Positions 28,801-38,845 of a DNA stretch of 64,000 nt are shown here, piece by piece. Each line of letters begins with the position of its first letter. Position 1 is the stretch's first letter. The stretch comes from Borrelia turicatae 91E135 (GTDB lineage: Bacteria; Spirochaetota; Spirochaetia; Borreliales; Borreliaceae), in contig NC_008710.1 in assembly GCF_000012085.2 (NCBI RefSeq), positions 372,001-436,000 on the forward strand. The letters are read 5' to 3'. Both the position numbers and the translations under genes were made by a program. The notes beneath the pieces are model-generated. The model did no database searches. It saw only the letters and a list, made by a program, of their open reading frames with translations, and had not been told where the DNA came from.

Positions 28801-29992
28801 ATACTTCATCTACTTCTTGTTCAATTAGACTCTTTGCTCGCTTTATGTTAAATACGGATTCACTCTCAATCAATTTTCTAATTACAAATGGCTTAAAAAG
28901 CTCAAGCGCCATCTTTGCAGGAATACCACATTGATGTAGCTTAAGTTCAGGTCCCACAACAATTACAGAACGACCTGAATAATCAACTCTCTTTCCAAGA
29001 AGGTTTTGCCTAAATCTACCTTGTTTACCCTTTAGTGCATCAGAAAGAGATTTAAGAGGTCTATTGGATGTACCCTTCACAACCTTTCTCTTATGAGAAT
29101 TATCAAAAAGAGAATCAACTGATTCTTGTAACATTCTTTTTTCATTTCTGACAATAATCTCAGGGGCATTAAGAAGCAAAAGTTTTCTTAACCTATTATT
29201 TCTATTTATTACTCTTCTATAGAGATCATTGAGATCAGAAGTAGCAAATCTTCCACCATCAAGCTGAACCATTGGTCTAATTTCTGGAGGAATAACAGGA
29301 AGAACATCCATAATCATCCATTCTGGCTTATTTCCAGAAACTTTAAAATTTTCAATGATCTCAAGACGTCTTAAAAGTTTTTTATCTGTCTTATCATCTT
29401 TATCAATCATCTGAAGTCTAAGCTTAGATGAAAGTTCATCAAGATCAAGGTTCTCAAGTAAAGTTTTAATGGCCTCAGCACCCATTGAAGCACTAAAAGA
29501 CATCCCATATCTCTCTTTTGCTTCAGAGTATTCATCTTCATTTAAAAGTTGCATCTTTTTAAGATCAGTATCACCTGGCTCAATTACGATATACTTTTCA
29601 TAATAAAGAATAGAGTTTAAATTAGAAGCCGTAATATCAAGTAAAAGACCAATTCTAGAAGGAATATATTTATAATACCAGATATGAGCAACAGGAGCTG
29701 AGAGTTCAATATGCCCCATTCTCTCACGCCTAACTTTAAAATGAGTCACCTCAACATTACAACGATCACAAATAATACCCTTATACCTTATTGACTTAAA
29801 CTTTCCACAATAACATTCCCATTCTTTAGTAGTTCCAAAAATTCTCTCGCAAAAAAGACCATCTTTCTCAGGTCTCAAAGTTCTATAGTTAATAGTTTCA
29901 GATTTTTTAACCTCTCCATAAGACCAACTCCTAATTTGATCAGGAGATGCTATCTTTATTCTTATCTTTTCAAAATCTTTTATCTCTTTCAT
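25859..29992 (-). CDS. rpoC: RNA polymerase beta' subunit
   Basis: Largest RNA polymerase subunit, 1377 residues. Landmarks are intact: the N-terminal zinc ribbon [19 protein letters not shown], the active-site [12 protein letters not shown] that chelates Mg2+, the trigger-loop region [10 protein letters not shown], and the second zinc site [15 protein letters not shown]. It follows rpoB by 14 nt and is part of the rplKAJL-rpoBC run. No insertion of the gammaproteobacterial SI3 size is evident from the length. Confidence 0.98.
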   Translation of the reverse strand: MKEIKDFEKIRIKIASPDQIRSWSYGEVKKSETINYRTLRPEKDGLFCERIFGTTKEWECYCGKFKSIRYKGIICDRCNVEVTHFKVRRERMGHIELSAPVAHIWYYKYIPSRIGLLLDITASNLNSILYYEKYIVIEPGDTDLKKMQLLNEDEYSEAKERYGMSFSASMGAEAIKTLLENLDLDELSSKLRLQMIDKDDKTDKKLLRRLEIIENFKVSGNKPEWMIMDVLPVIPPEIRPMVQLDGGRFATSDLNDLYRRVINRNNRLRKLLLLNAPEIIVRNEKRMLQESVDSLFDNSHKRKVVKGTSNRPLKSLSDALKGKQGRFRQNLLGKRVDYSGRSVIVVGPELKLHQCGIPAKMALELFKPFVIRKLIESESVFNIKRAKSLIEQEVDEVWQILDNVIKEHPVLLNRAPTLHRLGIQAFEPVLVEGKAIKLHPLVCHAYNADFDGDQMAVHVPLTPAAQAESWALMLSTNNLLNPANGHPIVFPSQDIVLGLYYLTMERKNVVGEGRKFSNFNHVLLAINNKSLDYNARIYVKVDGEYIETTAGCVVFNEALPGKISFVNKTLSDYELQNLISEVYVVYGSSIVIEMLDIIKELGFKYATKFGCTISMSDIIVPEEKKVYVDKANREIAKIQNDYTKGVITGEERYNNVVSVWSKTNEELTNKMMEILKKDRDGFNVIYMMADSGARGSRNQIRQLAGMRGLMAKTSGDIIELPIISNFKEGLSVIEFFISTNGARKGLADTALKTADAGYLTRRLVDIAQDVVVRIEDCGTINGIKVEALKNGEEIVEPLREKAVGSYSIERIKSPITGEIILDVNEEITEDKIKLLETVGIDKLVIRSVLTCEAEHGVCQKCYGRDFSNNKPVNIGEAVGIIAAQSIGQPGTQLTMRTFHIGGVAQAGSEDDKIALKNSFILNGLEGFNVQVDGGLLFTRKGTLRVINVIYEEDIKDIKEFKVLDSQKVIKGMPLFTSKDGIDVLSSHIGYVRIKDNKLMIVSEEQEISLKTGTKLEVNVGDYVEAGRVIGTFDPFAEPIIAEVRGKVKFKDIILGTTLKEEINLETGNIEKRITDQVFESLDPRILIINDRGIEIASYVLPGDAYLQVEDGQDIDIGDIIAKLSKGSEKTQDITGGLPRVNDLFETRIPKNLTEMAKVSGVVQFKAIQKGKRLINVLDEYGVEHKHYIPAGKHLLVRDGDVVKAGDMLCDGRINPHDVLEILGGISLQEFLLAEIQDVYRKQGVSINDKHIGVIIKQMMKKVKIVSVGDTNFVYNQKVDKHTFYEQNKRVIEQGGEPAVASPILIGITKASLNIDSFISAASFQETTKVLTDASIAGSVDDLKGLKENVVIGHLIPTGTGMNLYKRVKVRENSSSEM

Positions 29993-30006
29993 AAAACCCT
30001 CAAAAC

Positions 30007-33000
30007 CTAAGTTTTATTAATTAATTCCTCTTCCTTTTCTGTTAAAGGAATTTGATTGCCATTATCATCATAAATTGATAAATCAAAACCAAGACCTCTT
30101 AGTTCTTGCATCAAAACATTAAAAGATTCAGGAATTCCAGATACATTGGTAGGAATACCTTTAACAATATTCTCATATATTTTAACTCTACCTGACATAT
30201 CATCTGATTTCACTGTTAAGAGCTCTTGAAGAGTATAAGCAGCTCCATAAGCTTCAAGTGCCCAAACTTCCATCTCTCCAAGTCTTTGACCACCAAATTG
30301 TGCCTTTCCTCCAAGAGGTTGTTGAGACACAAGTGAATAAGGACCTGTAGATCTTGCATGCATCTTATCGTCAACAAGGTGATGCAGCTTAAGCATATAT
30401 ATAATTCCAACCATTACCTCATTCTCAAATGGTTCCCCTGTATATCCATCATATAAAATTGCTTTTGATGTTTCATTAAATCCGGCTTTTTTCAACTTTT
30501 CTTGAATACATTCATTTGTAGCAGATTCAAACACAGGAACATCATAATATTCACTAAGATATTTACCAGCAAGACCAAGCTGAGATTCCATCAATTGCCC
30601 AATATTCATACGAGAGGGTACTCCTAAAGGATTTAGACATATATCAAGAGGGGTTCCATCTGCAAGATATGGCATATCTTCAACAGGAAGGATCTTTGCA
30701 ACTACACCCTTATTTCCATGTCTTCCTGCCATTTTATCACCCTCTTTAAGTCTCCTTTTCTTGGCAACATAAACCTTTAATATTTCGTCAACACCAGGTG
30801 GAAGATTACCAACATCATTCTTAGTAATTCTTTGAACATCAATTACAGTACCCTCAGTACCATGTGGTACTTTGAGTGAATTATTCTTAACATCTTTAGC
30901 CTTTTCACCAAAAATAGATGTCAAAAGTTTAAATTCAGGAGTAATATCTCCCTCTGATTTTGGTGTAACCTTACCAATTAAGATATCACCCGGCTTTACA
31001 TAAGTACCTATCCGTACAATTCCATTTTCATCAAGTTTATTTAATATCTTTCCACTAACATTGGGAATATCAGCTGTAACTTTCTCAGGTCCAAGCTTAG
31101 TCTCCCTTACCTCAATACTAAATTCTTTAATATGAATTGAAGTGTAAAGGTCTTCCTTTACAATTCTCTCCGAGATTAATATAGCATCTTCATAATTGAA
31201 TCCATTCCAAGGGATAAAACCAACCAACAAATTGTTCCCAAGGGCCAGTTCTCCATATCTAGTAGCAGGACCATCAGCTATTATTTCACCCTTATTAACT
31301 ACTTGGCCTTCCTTAATTAAAACTGAATGGTTAAAAGAAGTGTCCTGATTTGTCCTTTCATATTTTGCAAGTTCATATTCATCTAAATCATGCTCATCAT
31401 CAGCATTATCAGGTCTGATAACTATTCTTTTGCTCGTTGCCAATACAACTGTACCTGATCTTTTTGCCTTAATAACAACACCAGAATCCTTTGCGACTAT
31501 TCGCTCCATACCAGTACCAACAATAGGGGGTTGTGGAAATAACAAAGGAACTGCCTGACGTTGCATATTTGAACCCATAAGGGCACGGTTTGCATCATTA
31601 TGTTCAAGAAAAGGTATTAATGCCGAAGAAACAGAAATTAACTGTCTAGGTGAAACATCCATATAATCAATATTCTTAGGAATCATTGTAGTATAATCAC
31701 CAGACACTCTAACGGAAATTAAATCATCAATATAATTACTCTCAGCATTAACAGCAGCATTTGCCTGAGCAATACATTTTTTCTCCTCATCAATTGCAGA
31801 CAAATACTCGATCTCATCAGTAACCTTGCCATTAATTACTTTTCTATAAGGGGTTTCTAGGAACCCATAATCATTTACCTTTGCATAAGTAGCTAAAGAA
31901 ACAATAAGACCAATATTTGGTCCCTCAGGAGTTTCAATAGGACACATTCTACCATAATGGGTATAATGCACATCCCTTACTTCAAAACCTGCACGATCTC
32001 TTGAGAGTCCTCCGGGTCCTAAAGCATTAAGACGCCTTTTATGCGTCAATTCAGCTAAAGGATTAACCTGATCCATAAATTGTGAAAGCTGACTAGTTGC
32101 AAAAAATTCTTTAACAGCAGAAACAATAGGCTTAACACTTATTAATTCTTGGGGTTTAAGATTAAACACTTCTTTATTAGACATTCTATCTTTTGCAATT
32201 TTCTCTACCCTTGACATTGCGCCTTTATATATATTTGTAAGCAATTCACCAACAGAACGAACTCTTCTATTTCCAAGATGATCAATGTCATCAAGAACAT
32301 CATGCCCATCATATATTCTTAAAAGATGAGATATCGTATTTACTATATCTGTCATAGTAAGAACTGAAGTCGTTAAGTCATTAAGACCAAACTTTTTAGA
32401 AAGCTTATATCGTCCCACATGACCAAGATCATATCTCTTCTCTGAAAAAAACACAGTTCTTAAATCATTCTCAGCATTATCAATGGATATTGGCTCTCCA
32501 GGTAAAAGCACACTATAAACCGCAAGCATCACAGATTCCCTTGAAAGCTCCTTAAATCCATCCTTTAAAGAAAAATAAGCATCTTCCTTCTCGAAACAGT
32601 TCAAAATAACATCAGAACTGATAAAATGTTTCCCAGGAACACTATCATATCCATCAAAATCAATAAGGTCTATTTCTTTTACCCCATTTTGCAAGAAATC
32701 TTCAATATCTTGCAAAGTTATTTTATCACCTGCACGATAAGTCATATTTTCTTTTATGGTAATGTTTACTGCTAAATATTGCCCTGTAATTTCTCTTTTA
32801 GTATCTTCATTTACTTCAATTTTTTTAATCTTATAAAAAGTTTCAATTATCTTTTCTCTAGTATCAAGACCTAAAGCTCTTAAGAAAAGAGTAACAAGTA
32901 TTCTTTTTTTTCTGTCTATCTTAACATAAAGGTAATCTTTTTTTGAATCAATCTCAAATTCCAACCAAGAACCACGATAAGGAATAATACGAGCATAATA

Positions 33001-33474
33001 TAAGTCTTTTTCCTTGTAAAAAACAACCCCAGGAGATCTATGAATCTGCGACACAATTACTCTCTCAGCACCATTAACAATAAAAGTTCCTCTATCAGTC
33101 ATTAAAGGAATAGTCCCCATATAGACATCTTTTTGTCTTATCTCTCCTGTTGTTAGAAACTGCAAATTTAATCTTATTTTTAAAACCGCCTCATAACTTT
33201 GGCCCTTTCTTTTGCATTCCTTTTCAGTAAAACTAAGAGAATCATATTCAACATAGTATTTCTCATATTCAAGCGCAACTTCACCATTGCTACTTTTCAT
33301 AGGAAAAACATCCCTAAAAACAGATTCAAGGCCTTCATTAAGCAAAGGTTTATTATTCTTTAATCTATCAAGCTGCAAAAATTTTTCATAAGAATTCAAT
33401 TGTATTTCTATTAGGTTAGGTAAGTCTAAGATTTCTTCGGCTTTTCCTTGTCCTAGATGAACCCTTTTTATCAT
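30007..33474 (-). CDS. rpoB: RNA polymerase beta subunit
   Basis: 1155-residue catalytic subunit. The rifampicin-resistance cluster reads [21 protein letters not shown] followed by [16 protein letters not shown]. At the position of E. coli Ser531 there is Asn (codon at 32026-32028), a change I recall as the accepted cause of natural rifampicin resistance in Borrelia. Other landmarks are the C-terminal [24 protein letters not shown] and [15 protein letters not shown]. It lies downstream of rplL with an 85-nt gap holding a hairpin. Confidence 0.98.
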   Translation of the reverse strand: MIKRVHLGQGKAEEILDLPNLIEIQLNSYEKFLQLDRLKNNKPLLNEGLESVFRDVFPMKSSNGEVALEYEKYYVEYDSLSFTEKECKRKGQSYEAVLKIRLNLQFLTTGEIRQKDVYMGTIPLMTDRGTFIVNGAERVIVSQIHRSPGVVFYKEKDLYYARIIPYRGSWLEFEIDSKKDYLYVKIDRKKRILVTLFLRALGLDTREKIIETFYKIKKIEVNEDTKREITGQYLAVNITIKENMTYRAGDKITLQDIEDFLQNGVKEIDLIDFDGYDSVPGKHFISSDVILNCFEKEDAYFSLKDGFKELSRESVMLAVYSVLLPGEPISIDNAENDLRTVFFSEKRYDLGHVGRYKLSKKFGLNDLTTSVLTMTDIVNTISHLLRIYDGHDVLDDIDHLGNRRVRSVGELLTNIYKGAMSRVEKIAKDRMSNKEVFNLKPQELISVKPIVSAVKEFFATSQLSQFMDQVNPLAELTHKRRLNALGPGGLSRDRAGFEVRDVHYTHYGRMCPIETPEGPNIGLIVSLATYAKVNDYGFLETPYRKVINGKVTDEIEYLSAIDEEKKCIAQANAAVNAESNYIDDLISVRVSGDYTTMIPKNIDYMDVSPRQLISVSSALIPFLEHNDANRALMGSNMQRQAVPLLFPQPPIVGTGMERIVAKDSGVVIKAKRSGTVVLATSKRIVIRPDNADDEHDLDEYELAKYERTNQDTSFNHSVLIKEGQVVNKGEIIADGPATRYGELALGNNLLVGFIPWNGFNYEDAILISERIVKEDLYTSIHIKEFSIEVRETKLGPEKVTADIPNVSGKILNKLDENGIVRIGTYVKPGDILIGKVTPKSEGDITPEFKLLTSIFGEKAKDVKNNSLKVPHGTEGTVIDVQRITKNDVGNLPPGVDEILKVYVAKKRRLKEGDKMAGRHGNKGVVAKILPVEDMPYLADGTPLDICLNPLGVPSRMNIGQLMESQLGLAGKYLSEYYDVPVFESATNECIQEKLKKAGFNETSKAILYDGYTGEPFENEVMVGIIYMLKLHHLVDDKMHARSTGPYSLVSQQPLGGKAQFGGQRLGEMEVWALEAYGAAYTLQELLTVKSDDMSGRVKIYENIVKGIPTNVSGIPESFNVLMQELRGLGFDLSIYDDNGNQIPLTEKEEELINKT

Positions 33475-33504
33475 TAAAAGACTCCTTTTTTAAGACACAA
33501 TAAA

Positions 33505-33530
33505 CCACATGCCACTAAAATGACATGTGG
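33505..33530 (-). promoter_or_regulatory. Hairpin in the rplL-rpoB gap
   Basis: CCACATG and CATGTGG pair over 7 bp, then after one mismatch CA/TG add 2 bp, closing a 6-nt loop. It is in the 85-nt gap between rplL and rpoB. In E. coli this gap holds an attenuator and an RNase III site that set the ribosomal-protein to polymerase ratio; a similar role here is inference. Confidence 0.5.
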
Positions 33531-33559
33531 AATAACAAATCTGGCATATTTTTAATGTT

Positions 33560-33931
33560 TTATTTAATTTCAACTTTTGCACCAACTGCTTCTAGTTTCT
33601 TCTTTATATCCTCAGCATCTGCTTTTGAAACACCTTCCTTAATTGCCTTAGGTGCAGCTTCAACTAAAGCTTTAGCCTCTCCAAGTCCAAGTCCAGTAAC
33701 AGCTCTTACTTCTTTAATAACGTTTATTTTACTATCTCCAAAAGACATAAGCATTACATCAAATTCAGTTTGTTCTTCAGCATCAACTGAAGCAGGCCCA
33801 GATCCAGCAGCAACAGCAACTGCAGCAGCAGTAACTCCAAATTTTTCCTCAATAGCTGTTATAAGCTCAACGACTTCAGATGTCTTGGCTTCCTCAAGCC
33901 ATGTTAAAATATCTTCTTTACTTAGTGCCAT
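33560..33931 (-). CDS. rplL: 50S ribosomal protein L7/L12
   Basis: Stalk protein, 123 residues. It has the N-terminal dimerisation domain ([24 protein letters not shown]), an Ala-rich hinge, and the C-terminal factor-binding domain with [23 protein letters not shown] (Ile/Val replaced at the first position, IKEVRAV). AAAGGAG lies upstream. It follows rplJ with a gap holding alternative hairpins, consistent with the need to make four or more copies of L12 per L10. Confidence 0.97.
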   Translation of the reverse strand: MALSKEDILTWLEEAKTSEVVELITAIEEKFGVTAAAVAVAAGSGPASVDAEEQTEFDVMLMSFGDSKINVIKEVRAVTGLGLGEAKALVEAAPKAIKEGVSKADAEDIKKKLEAVGAKVEIK

Positions 33932-33963
33932 ATTAACTTAACTCCTTTCATTTACATTATTTC

Positions 33964-34003
33964 AAACAGTGATAGCATGCACTGTATTAAGACTAACACT
34001 GTT
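33964..34003 (-). promoter_or_regulatory. Alternative stem-loops in the rplJ-rplL gap
   Basis: On the minus strand one arm (CACTGTT complement, AACAGTG at 34003-33997) and a second copy ACAGTG (33985-33980) can each pair with the same downstream arm CACTGTTT (33971-33964). The first gives a 7-bp stem with a large loop, the second a 6-bp stem with an 8-nt loop. The two structures exclude each other. It lies just before the rplL ribosome site. Confidence 0.5.
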
Positions 34004-34007
34004 CTGA

Positions 34008-34505
34008 TTAAACTTTAACATCTTTAACATCAGACAAAGCCTTTAAAGTTCTTGCAAGTTTTGAAATTGGTGCTTTAAGCACATTCATAAACAAAGAAAT
34101 AGATTCCTTTTTAGTAGGAAGTTTACTATACGCATTAAGTTTAGCTTCATCATAAACCTCTCCTAAAACAAAACCTCCCTTAACTTTTAAAGAGCTAGTT
34201 TTAACAAACTCATAAAAAATTTTTGCAATCACATTAGCCTCATCAACAGCGGTAACAACAGCTGTTGGTCCTAAAAGATAAGAATCAAGACCTTCCATAT
34301 GTTTATCTTTTAGAACTCGCTTCATTATATTGTTTTTTACAACCTTTAATTCACCCTTCTCATTTTCAACTCTATTTCTCAACTCAGTAAGCGTTGCTAC
34401 TGTTAAACCCCTGTAATCTAGAAAAAAAACACTATCCTTACCATCTAAAAACTCTTTCAACAAATTAAACATTTCAACCTTTTTAGGATTTATCTTTGCA
34501 TGCAT
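34008..34505 (-). CDS. rplJ: 50S ribosomal protein L10
   Basis: Anchors L7/L12 dimers to the ribosome and, in many bacteria, represses its own operon. The 165-residue protein has the conserved [20 protein letters not shown] and [12 protein letters not shown] segments, and a C-terminal helix for L12 dimers. It follows rplA by 10 nt. The upstream start has a normal ribosome site (AGGAGTT). Confidence 0.96.
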   Translation of the reverse strand: MHAKINPKKVEMFNLLKEFLDGKDSVFFLDYRGLTVATLTELRNRVENEKGELKVVKNNIMKRVLKDKHMEGLDSYLLGPTAVVTAVDEANVIAKIFYEFVKTSSLKVKGGFVLGEVYDEAKLNAYSKLPTKKESISLFMNVLKAPISKLARTLKALSDVKDVKV

Positions 34506-34515
34506 AATTCAACTC

Positions 34516-35190
34516 CTAAACAAAATCAATCTTCACAGAAGGTCCCATGGTAGATGACATATACACACTATCCACAAAAGTACCTTTTAAATCGCTTGGG
34601 CGTCTTTTAAGTAATTCCTTAATAAATTCATCATAATTTTCCTTCACCTTATTGTTATCCATAGAAGACTTACCAACAGAAAAATTGATAACACCATTTT
34701 TATTTGCCCTAAACTCTGTACGTCCCTTCTTAAGACTAGCTATTGTACCCTTTAAATCATTTGTAATCGTTTGTGTCTTAGGATTTGGCATTAAACCTCT
34801 CTTACCTAATATAGGACCAAGTTTCCCCACATCTTTCATCATATCAGGTGTTGCAACAACAACATCAAAATCACTAAAACCACCTTTAACCTTATTAATA
34901 AGATCATCATCTCCAACATAAACAGCACCAGCTTCCCTTGCTTCCTCAGCTTTATCACCCTTTGCAAAAACAAGTATTCGCTTTTCTCTCATAAACTGAT
35001 TTGGCAAAACAACTGTATCTCTAACTGTATGATTCTTCTTTAAATTGAGATTAACAGATACATCTATAGTTTCATCAAATTTAACAAATTTGATCTCTTT
35101 TAATAAAGAGATTGCATCATCTATGCTGTAAGATTTAAGCTTATCTACCTTAGATAAAGCCTGAATATATTTTTTTCCACTCTTAGCCAT
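34516..35190 (-). CDS. rplA: 50S ribosomal protein L1
   Basis: 224-residue L1-stalk protein binding 23S rRNA and, in E. coli, its own mRNA leader. Conserved segments include [13 protein letters not shown], [17 protein letters not shown] [16 protein letters not shown], and [20 protein letters not shown]. Its first base overlaps the last base of the rplK stop codon, so the pair is translationally coupled. In E. coli L1 represses the L11 operon; the same is plausible here. Confidence 0.97.
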
Positions 35191-35624
35191 TATTTTTCCA
35201 CCTCAACACCCATAGAACGAGCACTTCCTGCAATGATTTTAAATGCAGCAAGTTCAGTTTTTGCATTTAAATCAGGCATTTTAACTCTTGCAATTTCCAT
35301 TACTTTTTCTTTTGATATAGTTCCAACCTTTTCTGTATTTGATTTTTTAGAACCTGTCTCTATACCAACAGCCTTCTTAATCAAAACTGAAGCCGGAGGA
35401 GTTTTTACAATAAATGAAAAACTCTTATCAGCATAAACAGTAATAATAACAGGAACGATAATTCCTGGCTCCATTTTTGCTGTTCTCTCATTAAATTCCT
35501 TAACAAACTGAGGCCCACTAACACCATGAGGTCCAAGGGCTTGACCTATTTTAGCTCCTGGAGCAGCTTGAGCAGCTGGAACTTGAAGCTTAACCCAAGC
35601 AATTTCTCTTTTTTTCTTAGACAT
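35190..35624 (-). CDS. rplK: 50S ribosomal protein L11
   Basis: GTPase-centre protein of 144 residues. The N-terminal proline-rich linker region [20 protein letters not shown] and the C-terminal rRNA-binding domain with [10 protein letters not shown] are canonical. It is the first ribosomal gene after nusG, with a 53-nt gap and an AAGGAG ribosome site. Confidence 0.97.
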
Positions 35625-35677
35625 AAATAACTCCTTATGGTAATAACGCCTTTAAGCTCCCATTAATATACTAATTA

Positions 35678-36232
35678 TTAAACTTTCTCTATATGCTGAA
35701 AATCAACCTCAACAGGAGTTGATCTCCCAAAAATTTGAACTGCAACCTTCAATTTCTTTTTTTCATAGTCGATAGATCCAATAACACCCTCAAAAGAATC
35801 AAAAGGACCTCCTTTAATTCTAACTCTCTCACCTTCTTCAAAATCATAAAGTATAAAAATAGATTTATCTGCCTTAATCTCGCCAGCAAGCATAAAAACA
35901 CTCTTAACTTCCTCATCACTAATTGGAAAAGGTTTTTGCTCTTTATTAGTACCAACAAAATTGACAACACCGGGTATCTTAATAATATTAGCTACAGTGC
36001 TTTTCCACTCCTGTTCAGGCAAATCTAACTCAATGAGAATATAACCCGGCCAAATTCTTCTCTCCCGTATCCGCTTTTTCCCGTTTTTTATCTCTTCTAC
36101 CCTTTCAATAGGGGCCTTAACATCTAAAACATTACTACCAAAAACGCCCTCACTGATCAAAAGTTTTATCTCTTGTTCTACCTTTCTCTCATACTGAGAA
36201 AAAGTCTGTAACACATACCAGGCCCTGGACAT
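35678..36232 (-). CDS. nusG: Transcription antitermination/pausing factor NusG
   Basis: 184-residue NusG. The NGN domain starts RAWYVLQTFSQYERKV and contains RIWPGYILIELDL. The C-terminal KOW domain has FEEGERVRIKGGPFDSFEGVI. It binds RNA polymerase and, by analogy, Rho or S10. It follows secE with a 9-nt gap, the conserved secE-nusG-rplKA order. Confidence 0.97.
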   Translation of the reverse strand: MSRAWYVLQTFSQYERKVEQEIKLLISEGVFGSNVLDVKAPIERVEEIKNGKKRIRERRIWPGYILIELDLPEQEWKSTVANIIKIPGVVNFVGTNKEQKPFPISDEEVKSVFMLAGEIKADKSIFILYDFEEGERVRIKGGPFDSFEGVIGSIDYEKKKLKVAVQIFGRSTPVEVDFQHIEKV

Positions 36233-36241
36233 AATCTTTCC

Positions 36242-36412
36242 TTAAAATACATAAGTTATAGCAAGATACATGATATAATCTACTATACCTAAAAAAATAG
36301 AAATAAAAACAACCAACCAAAAAACCTGTTTTCCGCTGCCTATTACTTCACCATACTTAGGCCATGTTATTTTTTTAAGTTCCAAAACACTCTCTTTAAC
36401 AAATTTAAACAT
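36242..36412 (-). CDS. secE: Preprotein translocase subunit SecE
   Basis: A short gene of 56 residues: a cytoplasmic amphipathic helix with the SecE hallmark ELKKITWPKYGEV, followed by one transmembrane helix (about residues 31-52, FWLVVFISIFLGIVDYIMYL). SecE clamps SecY in the protein-export channel. It lies between tRNA-Trp and nusG, as in other spirochaetes. The single-helix form is normal outside enterobacteria. Confidence 0.95.
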   Translation of the reverse strand: MFKFVKESVLELKKITWPKYGEVIGSGKQVFWLVVFISIFLGIVDYIMYLAITYVF

Positions 36413-36442
36413 TTAAAAGCCTCTCTTTAACAATACAGACAA

Positions 36443-36514
36443 CAGGCCAGGAGGGACTCGAACCCCCAACATGCGGTTTTGGAGACCGCCGTTCTGCCCT
36501 TGAACTACTGACCT
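36443..36514 (-). tRNA. tRNA-Trp (anticodon CCA)
   Basis: A 72-nt cloverleaf. The acceptor stem AGGTCAG pairs with CTGGCCT (one G-U), with discriminator G. The anticodon stem GCGGT/ACCGC encloses the loop CTCCAAA, giving anticodon CCA. The T-arm contains GGTTCGAGTCC. CCA is not encoded. It lies between rpmG and secE, so the transcript must be processed. Confidence 0.95.
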
Positions 36515-36524
36515 ATCACTTTAA

Positions 36525-36704
36525 TTATTTTATTTTACCTTCTTTATGAAGAGTATGCTTCCTGAGAATTGGACAATACTTCATTAATTCTAATTTTTCT
36601 TGTTTATTACGCCTATTCTTAGTAGTCGTATAATTTCTAATTCCTGTTTCCTCACATACTAAAGCTATAAGCTCAACAGCACCTTTACCTTTCTTCTTGC
36701 CCAT
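36525..36704 (-). CDS. rpmG: 50S ribosomal protein L33
   Basis: A 59-residue L33 with the signature [25 protein letters not shown]. Zinc-ribbon forms have two CxxC pairs; here the first pair is CEET (Cys17, Thr20) and the second is CPIL, so only one cysteine of each remains and zinc binding is probably lost. It sits between tRNA-Thr and tRNA-Trp, the usual L33-tRNA-secE order. A CAGGAGT ribosome site precedes the ATG. Confidence 0.94.
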   Translation of the reverse strand: MGKKKGKGAVELIALVCEETGIRNYTTTKNRRNKQEKLELMKYCPILRKHTLHKEGKIK

Positions 36705-36726
36705 AATAATACTCCTGACTACAAAA

Positions 36727-36799
36727 AGCCCTCAATCGGATTTGAACCGACGACCGCCACCTTACCATGGTGGTGCTCTACCACCTGAGCTATAAGGGC
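36727..36799 (-). tRNA. tRNA-Thr (anticodon GGT)
   Basis: A 73-nt cloverleaf. The acceptor GCCCTTA pairs with TGAGGGC (one G-U), with discriminator T. The D-arm has AGCTCAGGTGGTAGAGC. The anticodon stem CCACC/GGTGG encloses ATGGTAA, giving anticodon GGT. The T-arm has GGTTCAAATCC. CCA is not encoded. It is the first gene of the rpmG-tRNA-Trp-secE-nusG-rpl-rpo run. Confidence 0.95.
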
Positions 36800-36809
36800 A
36801 TTACTTCCC

Positions 36810-36837
36810 TTTATAATAAACTCTTATATCATGTTAA
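36810..36837 (-). promoter_or_regulatory. Promoter upstream of tRNA-Thr and the rpl-rpo block
   Basis: On the minus strand TTAACA (36837-36832), a 16-nt spacer and TATAAA (36815-36810). Predicted start is a few bases before the tRNA at 36799. With no strong terminator seen until the rpoBC-rpsLG end, it may drive a very long transcript, with internal promoters not excluded. Confidence 0.55.
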
Positions 36838-36884
36838 TTTATTATCTTAAAAAAGACAAGCCCCCAAATTATATTTTCAGACTC

Positions 36885-37736
36885 TTATTTAATAATAACA
36901 AGCTTACCCTGTCTTAAAAGATTAACATTATTTTTATTTGAAAATATCTTATTAATAGAATACTTATCAAGTATGATATCTGAATGATTTTTACCATACA
37001 CTCCTTTAGCAATTAACCTTAAAGGATAATTTCCAACTCTATCTTTATTCTTATAAGAGATGTCATTCGTATATTCAAGCATCCCCCACTTCCTAAGTGC
37101 ATCTGGCTCAACCATTTTCTTATCAAAATAAAGCTTAATATCTTCATCATAAATCCTAATAAAAAAAGCATCCGTTAATTTTACAACGCCACCTGAGGAA
37201 AATTGATAATCATCACCCGCATAAATAATGATTCCAGTATAAACAAACTGATCAACACTTGTATCCATCAATGGATAAAAAGCCATATAAGGCTTACTAT
37301 GAGCTATAAACAAGTTCACAAAATCAGGAAAAAGACAAAGCTCATACCTAACAGTTATGCTTTTCAAATCTTCTGAATATTTCGTATATCCTCTCTTTAA
37401 AATGCTATCAAGTCCTGAAAAATAAAGTATTAAATGGGGATCAGAATCAAAATAATCCTTAAAAGTATTATCAGAATCAATTATCATTTCAAAAAGAGAC
37501 TGTCTTATTAAAGTATCCTTAAAATCATTAACACTAAACACTAATCTAGACGTAGAATCAAGCCCAACTCTGCCAAATTTATCCTCATCTACCGGTTTAA
37601 TAATATCAAAATAAATGATCTTTGTATCCCAATCAATCGTTCTCTTTATGCTAGACTTAGATAAAGAATCATTTACAATAGAGACATTAGAATAAAATAA
37701 AAATAAAAAACTCAAAAGTCTACTTAGTAAATTCAC
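36885..37736 (-). CDS. Hypothetical exported protein
   Basis: No family recognised. From the GTG at 37736 the 283-residue protein opens with a clear signal-like segment (MNLLSRLLSFLFLFYSNVS) and then a soluble, charged domain with beta-rich patterning. A longer frame reaching 37784 would overlap the upstream gene by 37 nt and bury the signal. GGGAG lies 7 nt before the GTG and overlaps the upstream stop. The start context is ATGTGA, an out-of-frame ATG directly into a stop. It is probably co-expressed with the lipoprotein upstream, and is likely periplasmic or envelope-associated. Confidence 0.72.
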   Translation of the reverse strand: MNLLSRLLSFLFLFYSNVSIVNDSLSKSSIKRTIDWDTKIIYFDIIKPVDEDKFGRVGLDSTSRLVFSVNDFKDTLIRQSLFEMIIDSDNTFKDYFDSDPHLILYFSGLDSILKRGYTKYSEDLKSITVRYELCLFPDFVNLFIAHSKPYMAFYPLMDTSVDQFVYTGIIIYAGDDYQFSSGGVVKLTDAFFIRIYDEDIKLYFDKKMVEPDALRKWGMLEYTNDISYKNKDRVGNYPLRLIAKGVYGKNHSDIILDKYSINKIFSNKNNVNLLRQGKLVIIK

Positions 37737-37747
37737 ATTAAAACTCC

Positions 37748-38770
37748 CTACTTTTTCCCCAGATAAACACCTATCCAAGCCCAACCATTATTAATTTCTG
37801 GATCTTTTGGATAAGAAATTTTTTTAAAGACAAAATACCATTCCCAAATGTGCTCCCAACCACTAGATCCAAGATAAGATATATCATCACTAGAATCAGC
37901 CTCAAAACTACTTGCAAACTGTATCCCATTCTTTCGCCTACTTCCAAGCTTAATCATCGTTGTTAAAAAACTGTTTGTATTAATTGAATTGCTTTTACCA
38001 CCCCTTTGATCCCAACTTTGAATAAAAAAATTATGCTTATCCCTTATACTCAATAATTTTGTGGTATTCCCAGAAAAAATATATCTTTTAACATCTTGAA
38101 TCAAGTCATTTAAATTTCTATAAATTATAAAATCTGGATTATTATAATAATTAACCTTAGTAATCACACCAGAATAGTCTATTGAATCTATTCTTAAGTC
38201 TGACCTTGGAATTGAAAGCAATTTATTATAATAAAAATACGCCTCATCATAATTTTGAATACTCTCTAAACTTAAAGCAAGATTGTAATAATAATTACCC
38301 CTATCTGAATTAGTAAGACTTTCTGCATGATCATCAAGCAATAGCTTATAATAACGTATTTTGTGTCCAGCTTCAATATTTAAATTGATAACTCTTTTTG
38401 CAATATCTAATTTTACAGAGCTATTTTCATAAATGTAATCATCAAAATTATCAACAACATATCTATAATAGGTAAAAGCCACTAAGTCTTCCTTAATGGA
38501 AGAATATATATTACCCATCAAATAAAAATATAAAGGATAATATTCTCTACTCTCATAATGAGCAATTTCTTGATTTACAGACCTTAAAGCATCTTGATAA
38601 TCTTTATTGCGCATATGAATGTCGACTATCCTATCAACAATAAGAAATCTATCTAAACCTTTTTTACTTGACTCTTCTAAAAGACTTACGAGACTTTGAA
38701 TTTCGCTCTGCTTAATCTTACAACAGCTAAAAACCAGCATTAGTCCAAACGCTTGAATTAATAACTTCAT
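37748..38770 (-). CDS. Hypothetical lipoprotein with TPR-like repeats
   Basis: 340-residue lipoprotein: the signal MKLLIQAFGLMLVFSC ends in a lipobox (Cys16). The first ~190 residues are helical with TPR-like spacing (YQDALRSVNQEIAHYES, YYPLYFYLMGNIY, YNLALSLESIQNYDEAYFYYNKLL). The C-terminal part is Trp/Ser-rich with SSGWEHIWEWYFVFKK and GWAWIGVYLGKK. No catalytic motif seen. Paired with the downstream exported protein and divergent from another lipoprotein at 38846. Confidence 0.75.
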   Translation of the reverse strand: MKLLIQAFGLMLVFSCCKIKQSEIQSLVSLLEESSKKGLDRFLIVDRIVDIHMRNKDYQDALRSVNQEIAHYESREYYPLYFYLMGNIYSSIKEDLVAFTYYRYVVDNFDDYIYENSSVKLDIAKRVINLNIEAGHKIRYYKLLLDDHAESLTNSDRGNYYYNLALSLESIQNYDEAYFYYNKLLSIPRSDLRIDSIDYSGVITKVNYYNNPDFIIYRNLNDLIQDVKRYIFSGNTTKLLSIRDKHNFFIQSWDQRGGKSNSINTNSFLTTMIKLGSRRKNGIQFASSFEADSSDDISYLGSSGWEHIWEWYFVFKKISYPKDPEINNGWAWIGVYLGKK

Positions 38771-38845
38771 TATTTTTATTATATAATAAAGGTCATGTAT
38801 AACAAAACATACCTTAGGGTCAATAAAAACTATCAGGATTTTAAC

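Noticed and set aside
37734-37784. Apparent 37-nt gene overlap and possible frameshift between the exported protein and the TPR lipoprotein
   Set aside because: A GTG at 37736 with a good ribosome site and signal peptide removes the overlap.
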